A stretch of 64,000 nucleotides of DNA from an uncultured Lachnospiraceae bacterium (GCA_947588845.1 CANQAR010000003.1:43080-107079); one strand, 5' to 3'; positions 40,895 through 50,293 are shown, counted from the first letter of the stretch. Translations and numbers: made by a program. The notes: a model not told the origin generated them from the sequence alone.

Positions 40895-42442
40895 ATGATG
40901 AAGAAACATAAATCGGAAGACAGAAACGGCGGAAGAACCGCGTGGAAGCGGTATGGCGCCCTGGTGATGGCGGGTGTTCTGCTCGCAGGGACGGGAGGAA
41001 TGCAGGCTTCGCTCCAGGCTCGGGCTGATGAGGATGAGACGGAAAAGAGGATTACGCTGAATGTCGCGGACGACAAGGAAGATGAGATGGATACGGAAGA
41101 AGCCGCAGAGGAGACCGAGACGGAAGTAAAAGAGACGGAAGCAGAAACTGAAGAAACAGAGACGGAAGCAGAAACTGAAGAAACAGAGACGGAAGCCGCA
41201 ACGGAAGAGGAAACGGAACCGGAAGAGAAGGAGACGTTTGCGGAGATTGATTCTGTGGATGTGTCCGGCGCGCAGATTATTACAACGGACGTATCGGGGA
41301 TTGTCGAGGCCTGTATGCCGTCGATCGTTTCCATCACAAACAAAGCGGTCCAGGAAGTCGAGACATATTATTATGGCACACAGGAATATGAGAATACCAG
41401 CACCGCGTCGGGAGTCATCGTCGCGCAGAATGACGACGAACTGCTGATTGCCACAAACAATCATGTGATTGCGGATTCCACTGAGCTGACGGTCTGCTTC
41501 AACGTGGAGGCTGAGGATGAGGAAGATCTCATTGCGGCGGCGAAAGTCAAGGGGACGGATGCAAGGCACGAACTCGCGGTCGTCGCGGTACAGCTTTCCG
41601 ATATCCCGAAAGACGTGATGGGTCAGCTTAAGATAGCAAAGCTTGGCAGCTCGGATGATCTGAAAGTCGGGCAGGCGGCCATTGCAATCGGAAATGCCCT
41701 CGGGATAGGCCAGAGTGTTACGAGCGGAATTATAAGCGCCCTGAACAAAGATATCGATCTGGACAATTATGAGGGAGAACTGATTCAGACGGATGCGGCT
41801 GTGAATTTCGGGAACAGCGGCGGAGCTCTTCTGAATGCGTCCGGGGAAGTGATCGGAATCAATCTCGCGAAAGAGACCGGGGATTATGTGGAGAACATGG
41901 GATATGCGATCCCGATTGACACGGCAATCCCGATTCTCGAGAGACTGGTGAACAGACAGACAAGGGACAAAGTCGAAGATGAGGAGCATGGTTATCTGGG
42001 AATCACGGTTGTAAACGTTTCGGAGGACGCAAAGGATCTGTACAACATGCCGGCGGGAGCGTTTGTTCAGGATGTCACGGAAGGTTCCGCGGCGGAGAAG
42101 GCCGGGATCAAAAAAGGCGATGTCATCACGAAATTTGACGGCATTGATATCACGAGTCATACGGCGCTTGTGGATGAACTTGCGTATTACAAGGTGGGAG
42201 AAACGGTTACAGTGGAGGTGCAGACCGCAAACGGAGGCGAGTATGAAAGCCGGGAGGTTGAAGTGACGCTGCAGGGGGATGGAAGCGCTTCCGATAAGAA
42301 GAAAAAGACGGATAAAAAGGACAAAGAAGCGGAGGCCGAACAGGAAAGCCGCAAAAAAGATGCGGCAGATGATGTGCCTGATTACGGGGAGGACGACGGA
42401 TTTTCCTTTTTCCCGTTCTTCGGAGACGCCGATATTTTTTAA
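40895..42442 (+). CDS. HtrA/DegP-family membrane serine protease with PDZ domain
   Basis: 515 residues; ATGs at 40892, 40895 and 40898 are all possible, and AAAGGAG is best spaced for the middle one. An N-terminal membrane helix (YGALVMAGVLLAG) is followed by a Glu/Thr-rich acidic stretch (about 45-115), an S1C protease domain, and one PDZ domain (about 350-450) with LGITVVNVSEDAKDLYN and GIKKGDVITKFDGIDI. The catalytic residues seen are His190 (NNHVIAD) and Ser308 (GNSGGALLN). At the third position the usual D-L-A-V reads H-E-L-A-V, giving Glu226 in place of Asp. The C-terminal 60 residues are Lys/Glu-rich. It probably degrades or refolds misfolded proteins at the outer face of the membrane. 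Confidence 0.9.
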   Translation: MMKKHKSEDRNGGRTAWKRYGALVMAGVLLAGTGGMQASLQARADEDETEKRITLNVADDKEDEMDTEEAAEETETEVKETEAETEETETEAETEETETEAATEEETEPEEKETFAEIDSVDVSGAQIITTDVSGIVEACMPSIVSITNKAVQEVETYYYGTQEYENTSTASGVIVAQNDDELLIATNNHVIADSTELTVCFNVEAEDEEDLIAAAKVKGTDARHELAVVAVQLSDIPKDVMGQLKIAKLGSSDDLKVGQAAIAIGNALGIGQSVTSGIISALNKDIDLDNYEGELIQTDAAVNFGNSGGALLNASGEVIGINLAKETGDYVENMGYAIPIDTAIPILERLVNRQTRDKVEDEEHGYLGITVVNVSEDAKDLYNMPAGAFVQDVTEGSAAEKAGIKKGDVITKFDGIDITSHTALVDELAYYKVGETVTVEVQTANGGEYESREVEVTLQGDGSASDKKKKTDKKDKEAEAEQESRKKDAADDVPDYGEDDGFSFFPFFGDADIF

Positions 42443-42452
42443 CAAAGTATGG

Positions 42453-42498
42453 GGCACTGCAAAGCGGATGAGAAATCGTCCGCGCGGCAGTGCCTTTT
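42453..42498 (+). terminator. Intrinsic terminator after the HtrA gene
   Basis: GGCACTGC (42453-42460) and GCAGTGCC (42487-42494), with an inner GCGGA/TCCGC stem, followed by TTTT. The next 210 bp up to 42711 contain no gene that I can support. Confidence 0.75.
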
Positions 42499-42711
42499 GC
42501 TGTGCGCAGAAGGGAAAAACGTTTTCTGCCTGATCAAAGACGCTGTACAGCGCAGGTTATTGAATTTTGAAGTCACTGTTCTTTTTCAGAAAGCTGTTTT
42601 ATACTTTTTATGGAATGACCTGGAAGAATCGGATGGAAGGAATGCCGGCATATTTTCATCCGATCATGATAAGAACTGCAAACAGACTGTTTTTTGTCAG
42701 GAGGTCAGCGT

Positions 42712-43941
42712 ATGAGAGAATATCTGAAAAAGCGGAGTGGCTGTCTGCTGCTGTTTTGTGCTGTATTTTTGCTGCTGTGCCCGTGGAGTGTTTCCCGGGT
42801 TCACGCCGGAGCATGGCTGTATGGAGCCCAGCTTACGGGGACGGCGAAAAACGTGTATGATGCACTGGCGGGTGCGCGCGGACTGCAGAATCCCGGCGGG
42901 TTCGGGTTTGCGGACGGAAGGGATTCCGGCGGATCATCTGGAGAAGAAGGGCTGCGGGTCGGACTGTCCAGAGAGTACGGGATGGCAGAAGCGGCCGGGC
43001 TCGCCGGTGAATGCCATGCGGGGGCGGATGCGTTCCTGCGGGACCACAGCGAGATTTTCTGGATATCCGGATTTGATCTCAGGCTTGGTTTTCAAAGTTC
43101 TCCGCAGGAGGAGAAACAGGGTGAGATGACAGCTTCGTATGTCATTCTGTATCCTGCCGTTTATTATGACGGAATTCAAAAAGAGATACGGCCGGCGCAG
43201 GCGGTCATTGACAGGCTGGTCCGGTCTGTGAGAAAATGTCAGACCAGATATGAGAAAGTAAAGGCGGCGCATGACGCGGTTCTGAAACAGGTGGATTACG
43301 CCGGGAAAGGAGAAAACCAGCGCTGGCATCATACGGTCACGGGAGGACTTCTGGACCGGTACGGGCACAGAGGCGTCTGCGAGACCTACGCGAAGCTGTT
43401 TGCCGTCATCTGCAGGGCAAATGATATCCCGGTCATTCTTGTGACAGGGGGACTGAAGTCGGAGAACATCAGTCATATGTGGAATTATGTGCAAATGGAG
43501 GACGGTGGATGGTATCTTGTGGATGTCACGAACGATGATCAGAGGGAACCGAAATATGATTATTTTCTTGCGGGTTCCGGAACAGCTGCGTTTGCGGGCA
43601 GAGTCGGGACGACGCACCGGCCGTCGGGGTATCTGCGCGCCGGTCAGCAGGAACCGTTTCGCCTGCCGGTATTATCCGAGTCTGCGTACAGGGGGACTGC
43701 GTCCAGGAAACTTACGGTTTCAAAGAGCAAAATTATCCTCAGAAAAGGGAAAACATACAGGATTTCAGTCAAAAGGAAACCGTGGAACGCCGATGATGCT
43801 TTGACGTACAGTTCTTCGGACGCTGCTGCGGTCTCTGTGAATGCCAGAGGAAAGATTACTGCCAGAAAAAAAGGAAAAGCTGTGATCACGATTCGGTCTG
43901 CAGGAGGCAAAAAGGCCAGGATCCGCGTGACGGTCCGGTAG
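42712..43941 (+). CDS. Secreted transglutaminase-like (papain-fold) protein with C-terminal Big_2 domain
   Basis: 409 residues, start ATG 42712 (CAGGAGGTC upstream). Signal peptide (LLLFCAVFLLLCPWSVSRVHA). The central domain (about 165-300) has the transglutaminase-core triad: Cys in GVCETYAKLFAVIC, His in SHMWNYVQM and Asp in WYLVDVTNDD. A bacterial Ig-like (Big_2) module ends the protein (about 330-409; KGKAVITIRSAGGKKARI). Members of this group are extracellular peptidases or cross-linkers. No LPXTG motif or other wall-binding signal is visible, though a sortase gene lies 1 kb downstream. Confidence 0.85.
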   Translation: MREYLKKRSGCLLLFCAVFLLLCPWSVSRVHAGAWLYGAQLTGTAKNVYDALAGARGLQNPGGFGFADGRDSGGSSGEEGLRVGLSREYGMAEAAGLAGECHAGADAFLRDHSEIFWISGFDLRLGFQSSPQEEKQGEMTASYVILYPAVYYDGIQKEIRPAQAVIDRLVRSVRKCQTRYEKVKAAHDAVLKQVDYAGKGENQRWHHTVTGGLLDRYGHRGVCETYAKLFAVICRANDIPVILVTGGLKSENISHMWNYVQMEDGGWYLVDVTNDDQREPKYDYFLAGSGTAAFAGRVGTTHRPSGYLRAGQQEPFRLPVLSESAYRGTASRKLTVSKSKIILRKGKTYRISVKRKPWNADDALTYSSSDAAAVSVNARGKITARKKGKAVITIRSAGGKKARIRVTVR

Positions 43942-44098
43942 ACGACGTTCGCCATACCAGAAAAGTACAGTATATTTTCCGGATATTTCCGGCAGATTTC
44001 ATGATATATTCACAAATTCCTGATAAAATATACAACAGCTGTATCAGAAACGGAGCAGGTCTCCGCTGAAGCGGTTTGTTTTACAGGAGGGTTATCAG

Positions 44099-44908
44099 AT
44101 GAAAAAACGGATTACATTATTGACGACGGCGCTGTTTACAGGAGCGGTTCTGGCAGCTTTTTCAATGAATGCCTACGGAGCGCAGATCACGGAAGACGAA
44201 GCAAAGACGATTGCGCTCGATGACGCGGGGCTTACGGAGGAAGAGACGGCCTCCATCCGTGTCACGGCGGAACATGATGACGGAAAGCAGCTTCTGGAGG
44301 TTTCCTTTGTTACACAGAATTATGAAGAATATGAGTATGAAATCCTTGCCGAGAGCGGCCTGATCTATGGAGCATCCTATGAATATGAGACAGCCTCGGA
44401 GGGAACCGGGGCGGTGACGCTTGAGCAGGCGCAGGAGGCTGCGGCGGCTCATGCGGGAGAACTGGCAGATGAGGTCACTTTCACGAAGACAAAGACGGAA
44501 AAGGACGACGGCAGGACGATTCATGAACTTGAATTCCGTACGCAGGACGAAAAGAAATTTGAGTACGAGATCGACGCGGATACGGGAGCGGTTCTCGCCT
44601 GGGATTACGATGGGAAAGCGCACCTCGTCTGGATGGAGGAAAATCAGAAGCAGGACGGCGGCGAAGCTTCCCTTTCTCCGGCAGAGGATGGTCCGGCTTC
44701 CGGCCTTGAGGCGGCGAAGAATGCCGCGCTTGAGAAGGCGGGACTGAGCGGTTCGGAAGTGACCTGGGGAAGGGTTCATGAGGATTACGAGGATGGACGC
44801 CTGGTCTATGAGGGAAGTTTTGTCAACGGAACAGAGGAATATGAATTTGAGGCGGATGCAGTGACCGGTGAGATCATCAGCTGGGAAATGGAAAGTATTT
44901 TTGACTGA
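44099..44908 (+). CDS. Secreted protein with three PepSY domains
   Basis: 269 residues. Signal peptide (LLTTALFTGAVLAAFSMNAYGA) and three PepSY repeats, each with an A-x(2)-A-L-x-D/K-A-G or similar helix followed by DDG and a two-strand YEYEI/YEFEA element: about residues 30-95, 105-175 and 205-268. PepSY domains are thought to inhibit peptidases outside the membrane, so the adjacent HtrA-like protease and transglutaminase-type protein could be targets; this is inference. Start follows CAGGAGGG. Confidence 0.88.
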   Translation: MKKRITLLTTALFTGAVLAAFSMNAYGAQITEDEAKTIALDDAGLTEEETASIRVTAEHDDGKQLLEVSFVTQNYEEYEYEILAESGLIYGASYEYETASEGTGAVTLEQAQEAAAAHAGELADEVTFTKTKTEKDDGRTIHELEFRTQDEKKFEYEIDADTGAVLAWDYDGKAHLVWMEENQKQDGGEASLSPAEDGPASGLEAAKNAALEKAGLSGSEVTWGRVHEDYEDGRLVYEGSFVNGTEEYEFEADAVTGEIISWEMESIFD

Positions 44909-44960
44909 TATTCATTCGGGATACAGACGGATCAGCTGCCGGACAACGGGGTGAAATATC

Positions 44961-46052
44961 GTGACGGAAAAGTTTTTTGGAAAAAGACGGAGAACGCTGG
45001 CGCTGGCTGCAGGTACAGCGGCCCTGTGCGGGGCGCTGTCTGCCGGATATCCGGGTCGGGCAGTGTCTCTGGCGCAGGAGACAGACATTGTGATCGAGAA
45101 TCAGGAACAGGTTGCGGAGCAGGATATCCTGCCGGCTGAGACGGAGTCCGCCATTGATTTTCGGTATTATCAGAACATCAATTCGGATGTATACGCGTGG
45201 ATTTACTATCCGGGCACGGGAGGGATCATTGATTATCCGCTGATGCAGAGCGTGGGAGATCAGGAGTTTTATCTTCATCATGACTGGCAGGGGTACGAGA
45301 GCTATCCGGGATCTGTTTTTTCCCAGTTTTACAACCGGAAAAGCTTTACGGATTTTCTTACAATCCTGTACGGGCATAACATGAGAGACAGGAGCATGTT
45401 CGGGTCTCTTCGGGAGATGGAAGGCTCGGATATCATGTGGAATTACGATACGATCTACATTTATCTGCCGCAGGTGACGCTGAACTATCATATTTTTGCT
45501 GCGTATGTGAACGACAACCGCCATCTGCTCTATAATTTTGATCAGGATGACGCAGCGTGCTGCCAGAACTATATTAAGACAATCGGTGAAAAGTGCGAAG
45601 GTCTTTCTACGTTTGACAGGGACGTATATGAAACCCTGACGGAGGACAGCCATATTCTGACGCTGTCCACCTGTTACCGCGGCGACCCGGAACACAGGTT
45701 TCTGGTGCAGGCGGTGCTCGATGAGAGCGGTGAGGCCGGGAAATGGATTGCTCTTCAGCAGGCAAAAGAGGACGCGGAGGAGCAGGCGGCCAGGGAGCGC
45801 GCGCTGAAAAAGGCTGTCAGTGCCGCGAAAAAAAGAAGGGCCGCGCTTGTAAAAGAAAGAGACGAGAGCGGACTTTTCGGAGAAGAGAGTGATCAGGAGA
45901 CAGAGAGTGAAACGGAGACAGAAACCGGAAGCAAAGCGGCGGCCGGTTATAATAGAGATACGATAACAGCTCCGGGAGAGGAGCAGGAGACGGATGCTGC
46001 TACTGATGGAAGCAGCACAATGCCTGGAGAGATTTACGGCCAGGGAGAATAA
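44961..46052 (+). CDS. srtB: Class B sortase
   Basis: 363 residues from a GTG at 44961. N-terminal membrane helix (RRTLALAAGTAALCGALSA) followed by the sortase beta-barrel (about 60-245) with the catalytic His in TILYGHNMRDRSMFGSL, Cys in ILTLSTCYRG and Arg in EHRFLVQAVL. The YGHNM and TLSTC forms are typical of class B. The C-terminal 110 residues are an unusual Ala/Lys/Arg then acidic tail (ETESETETETGS). Class B sortases attach NPQTN-type or similar proteins to peptidoglycan, often heme-binding or pilus proteins. No obvious substrate gene is adjacent. Confidence 0.93.
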   Translation: MTEKFFGKRRRTLALAAGTAALCGALSAGYPGRAVSLAQETDIVIENQEQVAEQDILPAETESAIDFRYYQNINSDVYAWIYYPGTGGIIDYPLMQSVGDQEFYLHHDWQGYESYPGSVFSQFYNRKSFTDFLTILYGHNMRDRSMFGSLREMEGSDIMWNYDTIYIYLPQVTLNYHIFAAYVNDNRHLLYNFDQDDAACCQNYIKTIGEKCEGLSTFDRDVYETLTEDSHILTLSTCYRGDPEHRFLVQAVLDESGEAGKWIALQQAKEDAEEQAARERALKKAVSAAKKRRAALVKERDESGLFGEESDQETESETETETGSKAAAGYNRDTITAPGEEQETDAATDGSSTMPGEIYGQGE

Positions 46053-46072
46053 AAGACAGAGATTTTTGAGAG

Positions 46073-46117
46073 ACCGGATCTTTTGCTGAGATATGGCAGG
46101 GGATCCGGTTCTTTTTT
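46073..46117 (+). terminator. Intrinsic terminator after srtB
   Basis: ACCGGATC / GATCCGGTT with a 21-nt loop, then CTTTTTT. Confidence 0.85.
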
Positions 46118-46140
46118 ATGCGCAGGCCCGCACATGGAAA
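46118..46140 (+). repeat. Post-terminator repeat, copy 2
   Basis: ATGCGCAGGCCCGCACATGG plus AAA, almost identical to the element at 10654-10678 and likewise starting at the end of a terminator T-run. Confidence 0.6.
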
Positions 46141-46176
46141 CTAGTACTGCCGCAGCATAATAGAAGTTTTCGGGCA

Positions 46177-46205
46177 TTGTATTTGTGTAGATTACATGAT
46201 ATGAT
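46177..46205 (+). promoter_or_regulatory. Predicted promoter of the phosphohexomutase gene
   Basis: TTGTAT (46177-46182), 17-bp spacer, TATGAT (46200-46205), leaving a leader of about 140 nt. Confidence 0.55.
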
Positions 46206-46351
46206 AACAAAGAAAAAGAAGAAGTATTGCATATATTACAAAAATATTGTAATTAATTGATTTCTGTCCTCAGGCGCTTCCGGATCCTGAGGCAGCAGGC
46301 GGGGAAACGTGCAAGACTATGCAGAGCATACAACGCGAAAGGAGAAGGTCC

Positions 46352-47767
46352 ATGATACGATTTGGCACAGGGGGATGGCGCGCCGTGATCGGGGACGGAT
46401 TTACACGGCGGAATATTCAGTTTCTGGCGAAGGCCATGTCCGTGAAGATGAAAAAGGAACAGGTAGAGCAGGAGGGAATTGTCATCGGATATGACAGGAG
46501 ATTTCTCTCAAAGGAAGCTGTGAAATGGGCGTGCGAAGTGTTTGCGGCGGAAGGAATTCACTGTTATTTTGTGAACCGGTCTTCTCCGACGCCGCTTATC
46601 ATGTTCTATGTGGAGAAACACCGGATGCACTATGGGATGATGGTGACGGCGAGCCATAATCCGGCAATTTACAATGGATTTAAGGTGTTTACTTTTGGAG
46701 GCAGGGACGCGGGCGAAGAACATACAAAGGAGATTGAAGCGTACGCTGCCAGGGCGGAGCAGGAGGGAAAAGTCGAATTTATTGAGTACGAGAAGGCGCG
46801 GGCGCAGGGACTGGTGACGGAATTTAATCCGCTGAACGAGTATCTGGATAATATCATCGCGAATATCAATATGCAGGCGATCCGCGACCGCGGACTGCAT
46901 ATTGTGCTCGATCCGATGTACGGTGTCAGTCAGACTTCGATCAAGACCATTCTGTCCACGGCGCGCTGCGAGGTGGATTTGATCCATGAGGCGCACGATA
47001 CGCTGTTCGGGCGCAGAATGCCGGCCCCGAGCAGGGATTCTCTGACGGAGCTCTGTACGTATGTGACAGAGATGGAGTGTGATCTTGGGATTGCGACGGA
47101 CGGGGACGCGGACCGTCTGGGAGTTGTCGACGACAGGGGAACATACCTGACGGCAAATGATATCCTGATGCTGCTGTACTATTATCTTCTGCAGTACAAA
47201 GGGTGGCGCGGACCCGCGGTGCGCAACGTGGCAACCACGCATATCCTGGACCGCATGGCCGAATCGTTTGGGGAAGCCTGTTATGAGGTGCCGGTCGGCT
47301 TCAAGCATATTTCCTCGAAGATGCAGGAGACGAACGCGCTGATCGGCGGGGAATCCTCCGGCGGCCTGACGGTGCGCGGCCATATCAACGGAAAAGATGG
47401 AATCTACGCGGCTTCGCTTCTGGTCGAGATGATCGCGGTGACAGGAAAGAGACTCTCGGAGCTGATGGAAGAGATTCACGACAGATACGGCGCGTCGTGC
47501 ATGGAGGAGACTTCCTACCGCTTTCCGACTGAACGCTCACGGGAACTCCGGAAAATTCTCTATGAGGACAGGGAGCTTCCGGTATTTGATGAACCAGTGG
47601 AAAAAGTATCCTACATGGACGGCTGCAAGGTGTATTTTCAGAGCGGAGGCTGGATCATTGCCAGATTTTCCGGCACGGAGCCGCTGCTGCGTATTTTCTG
47701 TGAGATGGAGAGTCAGGAGAAGGCGAAGGAATACTGCAAGGTGTTCCGGCGGTTCCTGAAACTGTGA
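46352..47767 (+). CDS. Phosphoglucomutase/phosphomannomutase family protein
   Basis: 471 residues, start ATG 46352 after GAAAGGAGAAGG. All motifs of the alpha-D-phosphohexomutase family are present: the substrate loop FGTGGWRAVIGDGF, phospho-Ser in MVTASHNPAIYNGFK, metal-binding ATDGDADRLGVVD, sugar-binding GGESSGGLTV and phosphate-binding ARFSGTEPLLRIF. It interconverts hexose 1- and 6-phosphates. The GGESSGG motif fits a glucose- or glucose/mannose-specific enzyme, but the exact substrate is open. Context with the starch/maltodextrin genes makes glucose likely. Confidence 0.94.
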   Translation: MIRFGTGGWRAVIGDGFTRRNIQFLAKAMSVKMKKEQVEQEGIVIGYDRRFLSKEAVKWACEVFAAEGIHCYFVNRSSPTPLIMFYVEKHRMHYGMMVTASHNPAIYNGFKVFTFGGRDAGEEHTKEIEAYAARAEQEGKVEFIEYEKARAQGLVTEFNPLNEYLDNIIANINMQAIRDRGLHIVLDPMYGVSQTSIKTILSTARCEVDLIHEAHDTLFGRRMPAPSRDSLTELCTYVTEMECDLGIATDGDADRLGVVDDRGTYLTANDILMLLYYYLLQYKGWRGPAVRNVATTHILDRMAESFGEACYEVPVGFKHISSKMQETNALIGGESSGGLTVRGHINGKDGIYAASLLVEMIAVTGKRLSELMEEIHDRYGASCMEETSYRFPTERSRELRKILYEDRELPVFDEPVEKVSYMDGCKVYFQSGGWIIARFSGTEPLLRIFCEMESQEKAKEYCKVFRRFLKL

Positions 47768-48031
47768 GGCACCCCTTTTCGGCAGAGCGGGCCTTGGACC
47801 GGTATTTGCCGGTGCAGCGCCGCGTTAATTCTGAAGCAGCGGATGCCTGAATTTTGCGTCAGAGAGAAAAATGATAAAAATAAAATTAAAACAATAGTAT
47901 TATAAATTAATAACTTAAATAAATATTCATATAAACGCACAAAAAATGTTCGATATATATCAAAAATTGAACATAAAATCCGACAAGATTCATAAAATTG
48001 TGATTTTTGTGCAAAATGCAGAGGAAACAGC
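47768..48031 (+). other. AT-rich intergenic region before ptsH
   Basis: No gene that I can support. The first 90 bp hold a small ACCGG/CCGGT hairpin; the rest (47871-48020) is strikingly AT-rich compared with the window and probably serves as upstream promoter DNA for ptsH. Confidence 0.5.
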
Positions 48032-48060
48032 TTGCAGAACTTGGAAATATGCAGTATAAT
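48032..48060 (+). promoter_or_regulatory. Predicted promoter of ptsH
   Basis: TTGCAG (48032-48037), 17-bp spacer, TATAAT (48055-48060), preceded by the AT-rich stretch. About 60 bp before the ATG. Confidence 0.8.
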
Positions 48061-48121
48061 AATACAGACTTGGGGCAAAATACCCAAAAAAGTTAAAAAA
48101 TCAGGAAAAGGAGTAACTGAA

Positions 48122-48379
48122 ATGAAAGAATTTACGTATGTAATCAAAGACAAACTTGGTATCCATGCAAGACCGGCCGGACTTCTTGTCAAAGAAGCAA
48201 AGAAATTCCAGTCAGCTACAACCATCACAAAGAACGGCCAGACCAAAAAGCTTACACAGCTTATGATGCTGATGTCTCTTGGCGTAAAGCAGGGCGAGGA
48301 AGTTACCATCGCGGCTGACGGTCCGGATGAAGATGCGGCGATCGCAGCTCTGAAAGAGTTCTTCGAGCAGAACCTGTAA
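48122..48379 (+). CDS. ptsH: HPr, phosphocarrier protein of the sugar PTS
   Basis: 85 residues, start ATG 48122 after AAAAGGAGTAAC. The active-site histidine is His15 in LGIHARPAGLLVKEA. At the regulatory position 46, where Bacillus-type HPr has Ser, this protein has Gln46 (Thr45 precedes it; segment KLTQLMMLMSLGVKQGEE). It receives phosphate from enzyme I and passes it to sugar-specific EIIA domains. Lack of Ser46 suggests no HPr-kinase control of this copy. It is separated from ptsI by about 270 bp that include a dispersed repeat. Confidence 0.96.
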   Translation: MKEFTYVIKDKLGIHARPAGLLVKEAKKFQSATTITKNGQTKKLTQLMMLMSLGVKQGEEVTIAADGPDEDAAIAALKEFFEQNL

Positions 48380-48483
48380 GACGAGGCGTACAGAGTGTGT
48401 GAAGGACTGTTACGGTCACGGGCCGGTATCCGGTGAGGATTTGTAATACCCGGCAGGGAAGCGGTCAGCAGCGAAAGATTTGC

Positions 48484-48546
48484 TGCAGTTCACACCTCCA
48501 CTGAATTCGAGGTGATTTCCGCACGTTTTGTACGGAACCCCGAAGA
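48484..48546 (-). repeat. ACAAAACGTGCGG dispersed repeat, copy B (inverted)
   Basis: Reading the minus strand it shows ACAAAACGTGCGGAAATCAC, CTCGA, AGGTGTGAACTG, matching the copy at 19796-19856 over about 60 bp. It sits in the ptsH-ptsI gap. Confidence 0.7.
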
Positions 48547-48651
48547 TTTTTTGCAGAATCCGAAAAGTGATCTGTACAGAAAACATAAAGATTTCACATG
48601 AAACGAACAGGGACATATAGACAGCAATCATAAAATTCGGGAGGATATCTC

Positions 48652-50268
48652 GTGGAAGAAAGAGCAGGAAAGAAAATTTTTAACGGTATTGCGATCGGCA
48701 AAATCAAATTTTATGAAAAGGCTGACAACAAGGTTACCCGCAGGAGAGTAGATGATGTTGAGGCCGAGATCGCAAGATATGAGGCGGCGAAAGAGGAAGC
48801 GGTCAGACAGCTGAACGCTCTGTATGAGAAAGCGGTTGTGGAAGTCGGCGAGGCAAACGCGGAGATTTTCAATGTACACGCGATGCTGCTTGAGGATGAC
48901 GATTACACCGAGTCTGTACACAACATCATCTCAGGACAGGGCCTGAACGCGGAGTACGCGGCGGCCACCACAGGCGATAACTTTGCGGAAATGTTCGCAA
49001 GCATGACGGACAATGAGTACATGATGGCGAGAAGCGCGGACATCAAGGATGTCACAGAGCGCGTCGTCACGATCCTGAGCGGCGGAAACGGCGGCACGGA
49101 TATCGGCGACGAGCCGGTCATCATCGTGGCGGAGGATCTCGCTCCGAGCGAGACGGTCCAGATGGACAAGACGAAGCTCCTCGCGTTTGTCACACGCCTT
49201 GGTTCCGCGAATTCCCATACGGCGATCCTTGCAAGGACGATGGGCATTCCGGCGCTGATTGGTGTGGATATTGACGCGGGTTGGAACGGCAAGATCGGTA
49301 TCGTGGATGGTTACGAAGGAAAATTCATCATTGATCCGGAAATGCCTCTGCTGGAAGAGTATTTCAAGAAAAAAGCAGCTGACGACGAGCAGAAGAAACT
49401 GCTGCAGACCTTAAAGGGCAAGGAGAATGTGACGAAATCCGGCCAGAAAATCAATCTGTACGCAAACATTGGCTCTCCAAATGATCTTGCATCTGTATTT
49501 GAGAACGATGCGGGCGGCATTGGCCTCTTCCGCAGCGAGTTCCTCTATCTGGAGTCGGCGGATTATCCGACAGAGGAGGAACAGTTCCAGGCATATAAGA
49601 AGGTTGTAGAGACCATGGGCGGCAAGAAGGTTATCATCCGTACGCTGGATATTGGCGCGGACAAGCAGATTGATTACTTCAAGCTCGACAAGGAAGACAA
49701 CCCGGCGCTCGGCTATCGGGCAATCCGTATCTGCCTGACAAGGCCTGAGATTTTCAGAACCCAGCTTCGTGCGCTTCACCGCGCGAGCGCGTTCGGTAAC
49801 CTGGCGATCATGTATCCGATGATCATTTCCGTTGACGAGGTTCTCAAGGTCAAGGAGATCTCCAAGTCCGTCAGAGAAGAACTGATCGCGGAAGGAATTC
49901 CGGTAGGCGAGGTCGAGGAAGGTATCATGATCGAGACGCCGGCAGCGGCCGTGATGAGCGATGAACTCGCGAAGGTTGTCGACTTCTTCAGCATCGGCAC
50001 GAACGATCTGACCCAGTACACGCTGGCGATCGACCGTCAGAACTCCAAGCTGGATCCGTTCTATGATTCACATCATCCGGCAGTGCTTCGTCTGATCCAG
50101 ATGGTCACGGACAATGCGCACAAGGCAGGCATCTGGGCAGGTATCTGCGGCGAGCTCGGCGCTGACACCACGCTCACAAAGACCTTCCTCAAGATGGGAC
50201 TTGACGAACTGTCCGTATCACCGGGATGCATTCTTCCGGTGCGTAAGGAAGTGCGCGACGCAGACTGA
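48652..50268 (+). CDS. ptsI: Enzyme I of the phosphoenolpyruvate-sugar phosphotransferase system
   Basis: 538 residues from GTG 48652 (CGGGAGGATAT upstream). The N-terminal phosphohistidine domain has GSANSHTAILARTMGIPAL with the catalytic His; the PEP-binding barrel has GGIGLFRSEFLY and the MPMI-like YPMIISVDEVL; FFSIGTNDLTQYTLA and GICGELGADTT fit the C-terminal catalytic region. It transfers phosphate from PEP to HPr. It ends about 30 residues earlier than most enzyme I proteins (about 570), shortly after DELSVSPGCILPVRKEVRD; the final helix may be dispensable. No PTS EII genes are in the window. Confidence 0.97.
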   Translation: MEERAGKKIFNGIAIGKIKFYEKADNKVTRRRVDDVEAEIARYEAAKEEAVRQLNALYEKAVVEVGEANAEIFNVHAMLLEDDDYTESVHNIISGQGLNAEYAAATTGDNFAEMFASMTDNEYMMARSADIKDVTERVVTILSGGNGGTDIGDEPVIIVAEDLAPSETVQMDKTKLLAFVTRLGSANSHTAILARTMGIPALIGVDIDAGWNGKIGIVDGYEGKFIIDPEMPLLEEYFKKKAADDEQKKLLQTLKGKENVTKSGQKINLYANIGSPNDLASVFENDAGGIGLFRSEFLYLESADYPTEEEQFQAYKKVVETMGGKKVIIRTLDIGADKQIDYFKLDKEDNPALGYRAIRICLTRPEIFRTQLRALHRASAFGNLAIMYPMIISVDEVLKVKEISKSVREELIAEGIPVGEVEEGIMIETPAAAVMSDELAKVVDFFSIGTNDLTQYTLAIDRQNSKLDPFYDSHHPAVLRLIQMVTDNAHKAGIWAGICGELGADTTLTKTFLKMGLDELSVSPGCILPVRKEVRDAD

Positions 50269-50293
50269 AAAATCTGTGAGATATAGGCGGACA

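Noticed and set aside
40889..42457. 522-codon minus-strand ORF opposite the HtrA gene
   Set aside because: Antisense shadow of a well-supported protease gene; the product is a Arg/Phe-rich sequence without motifs.
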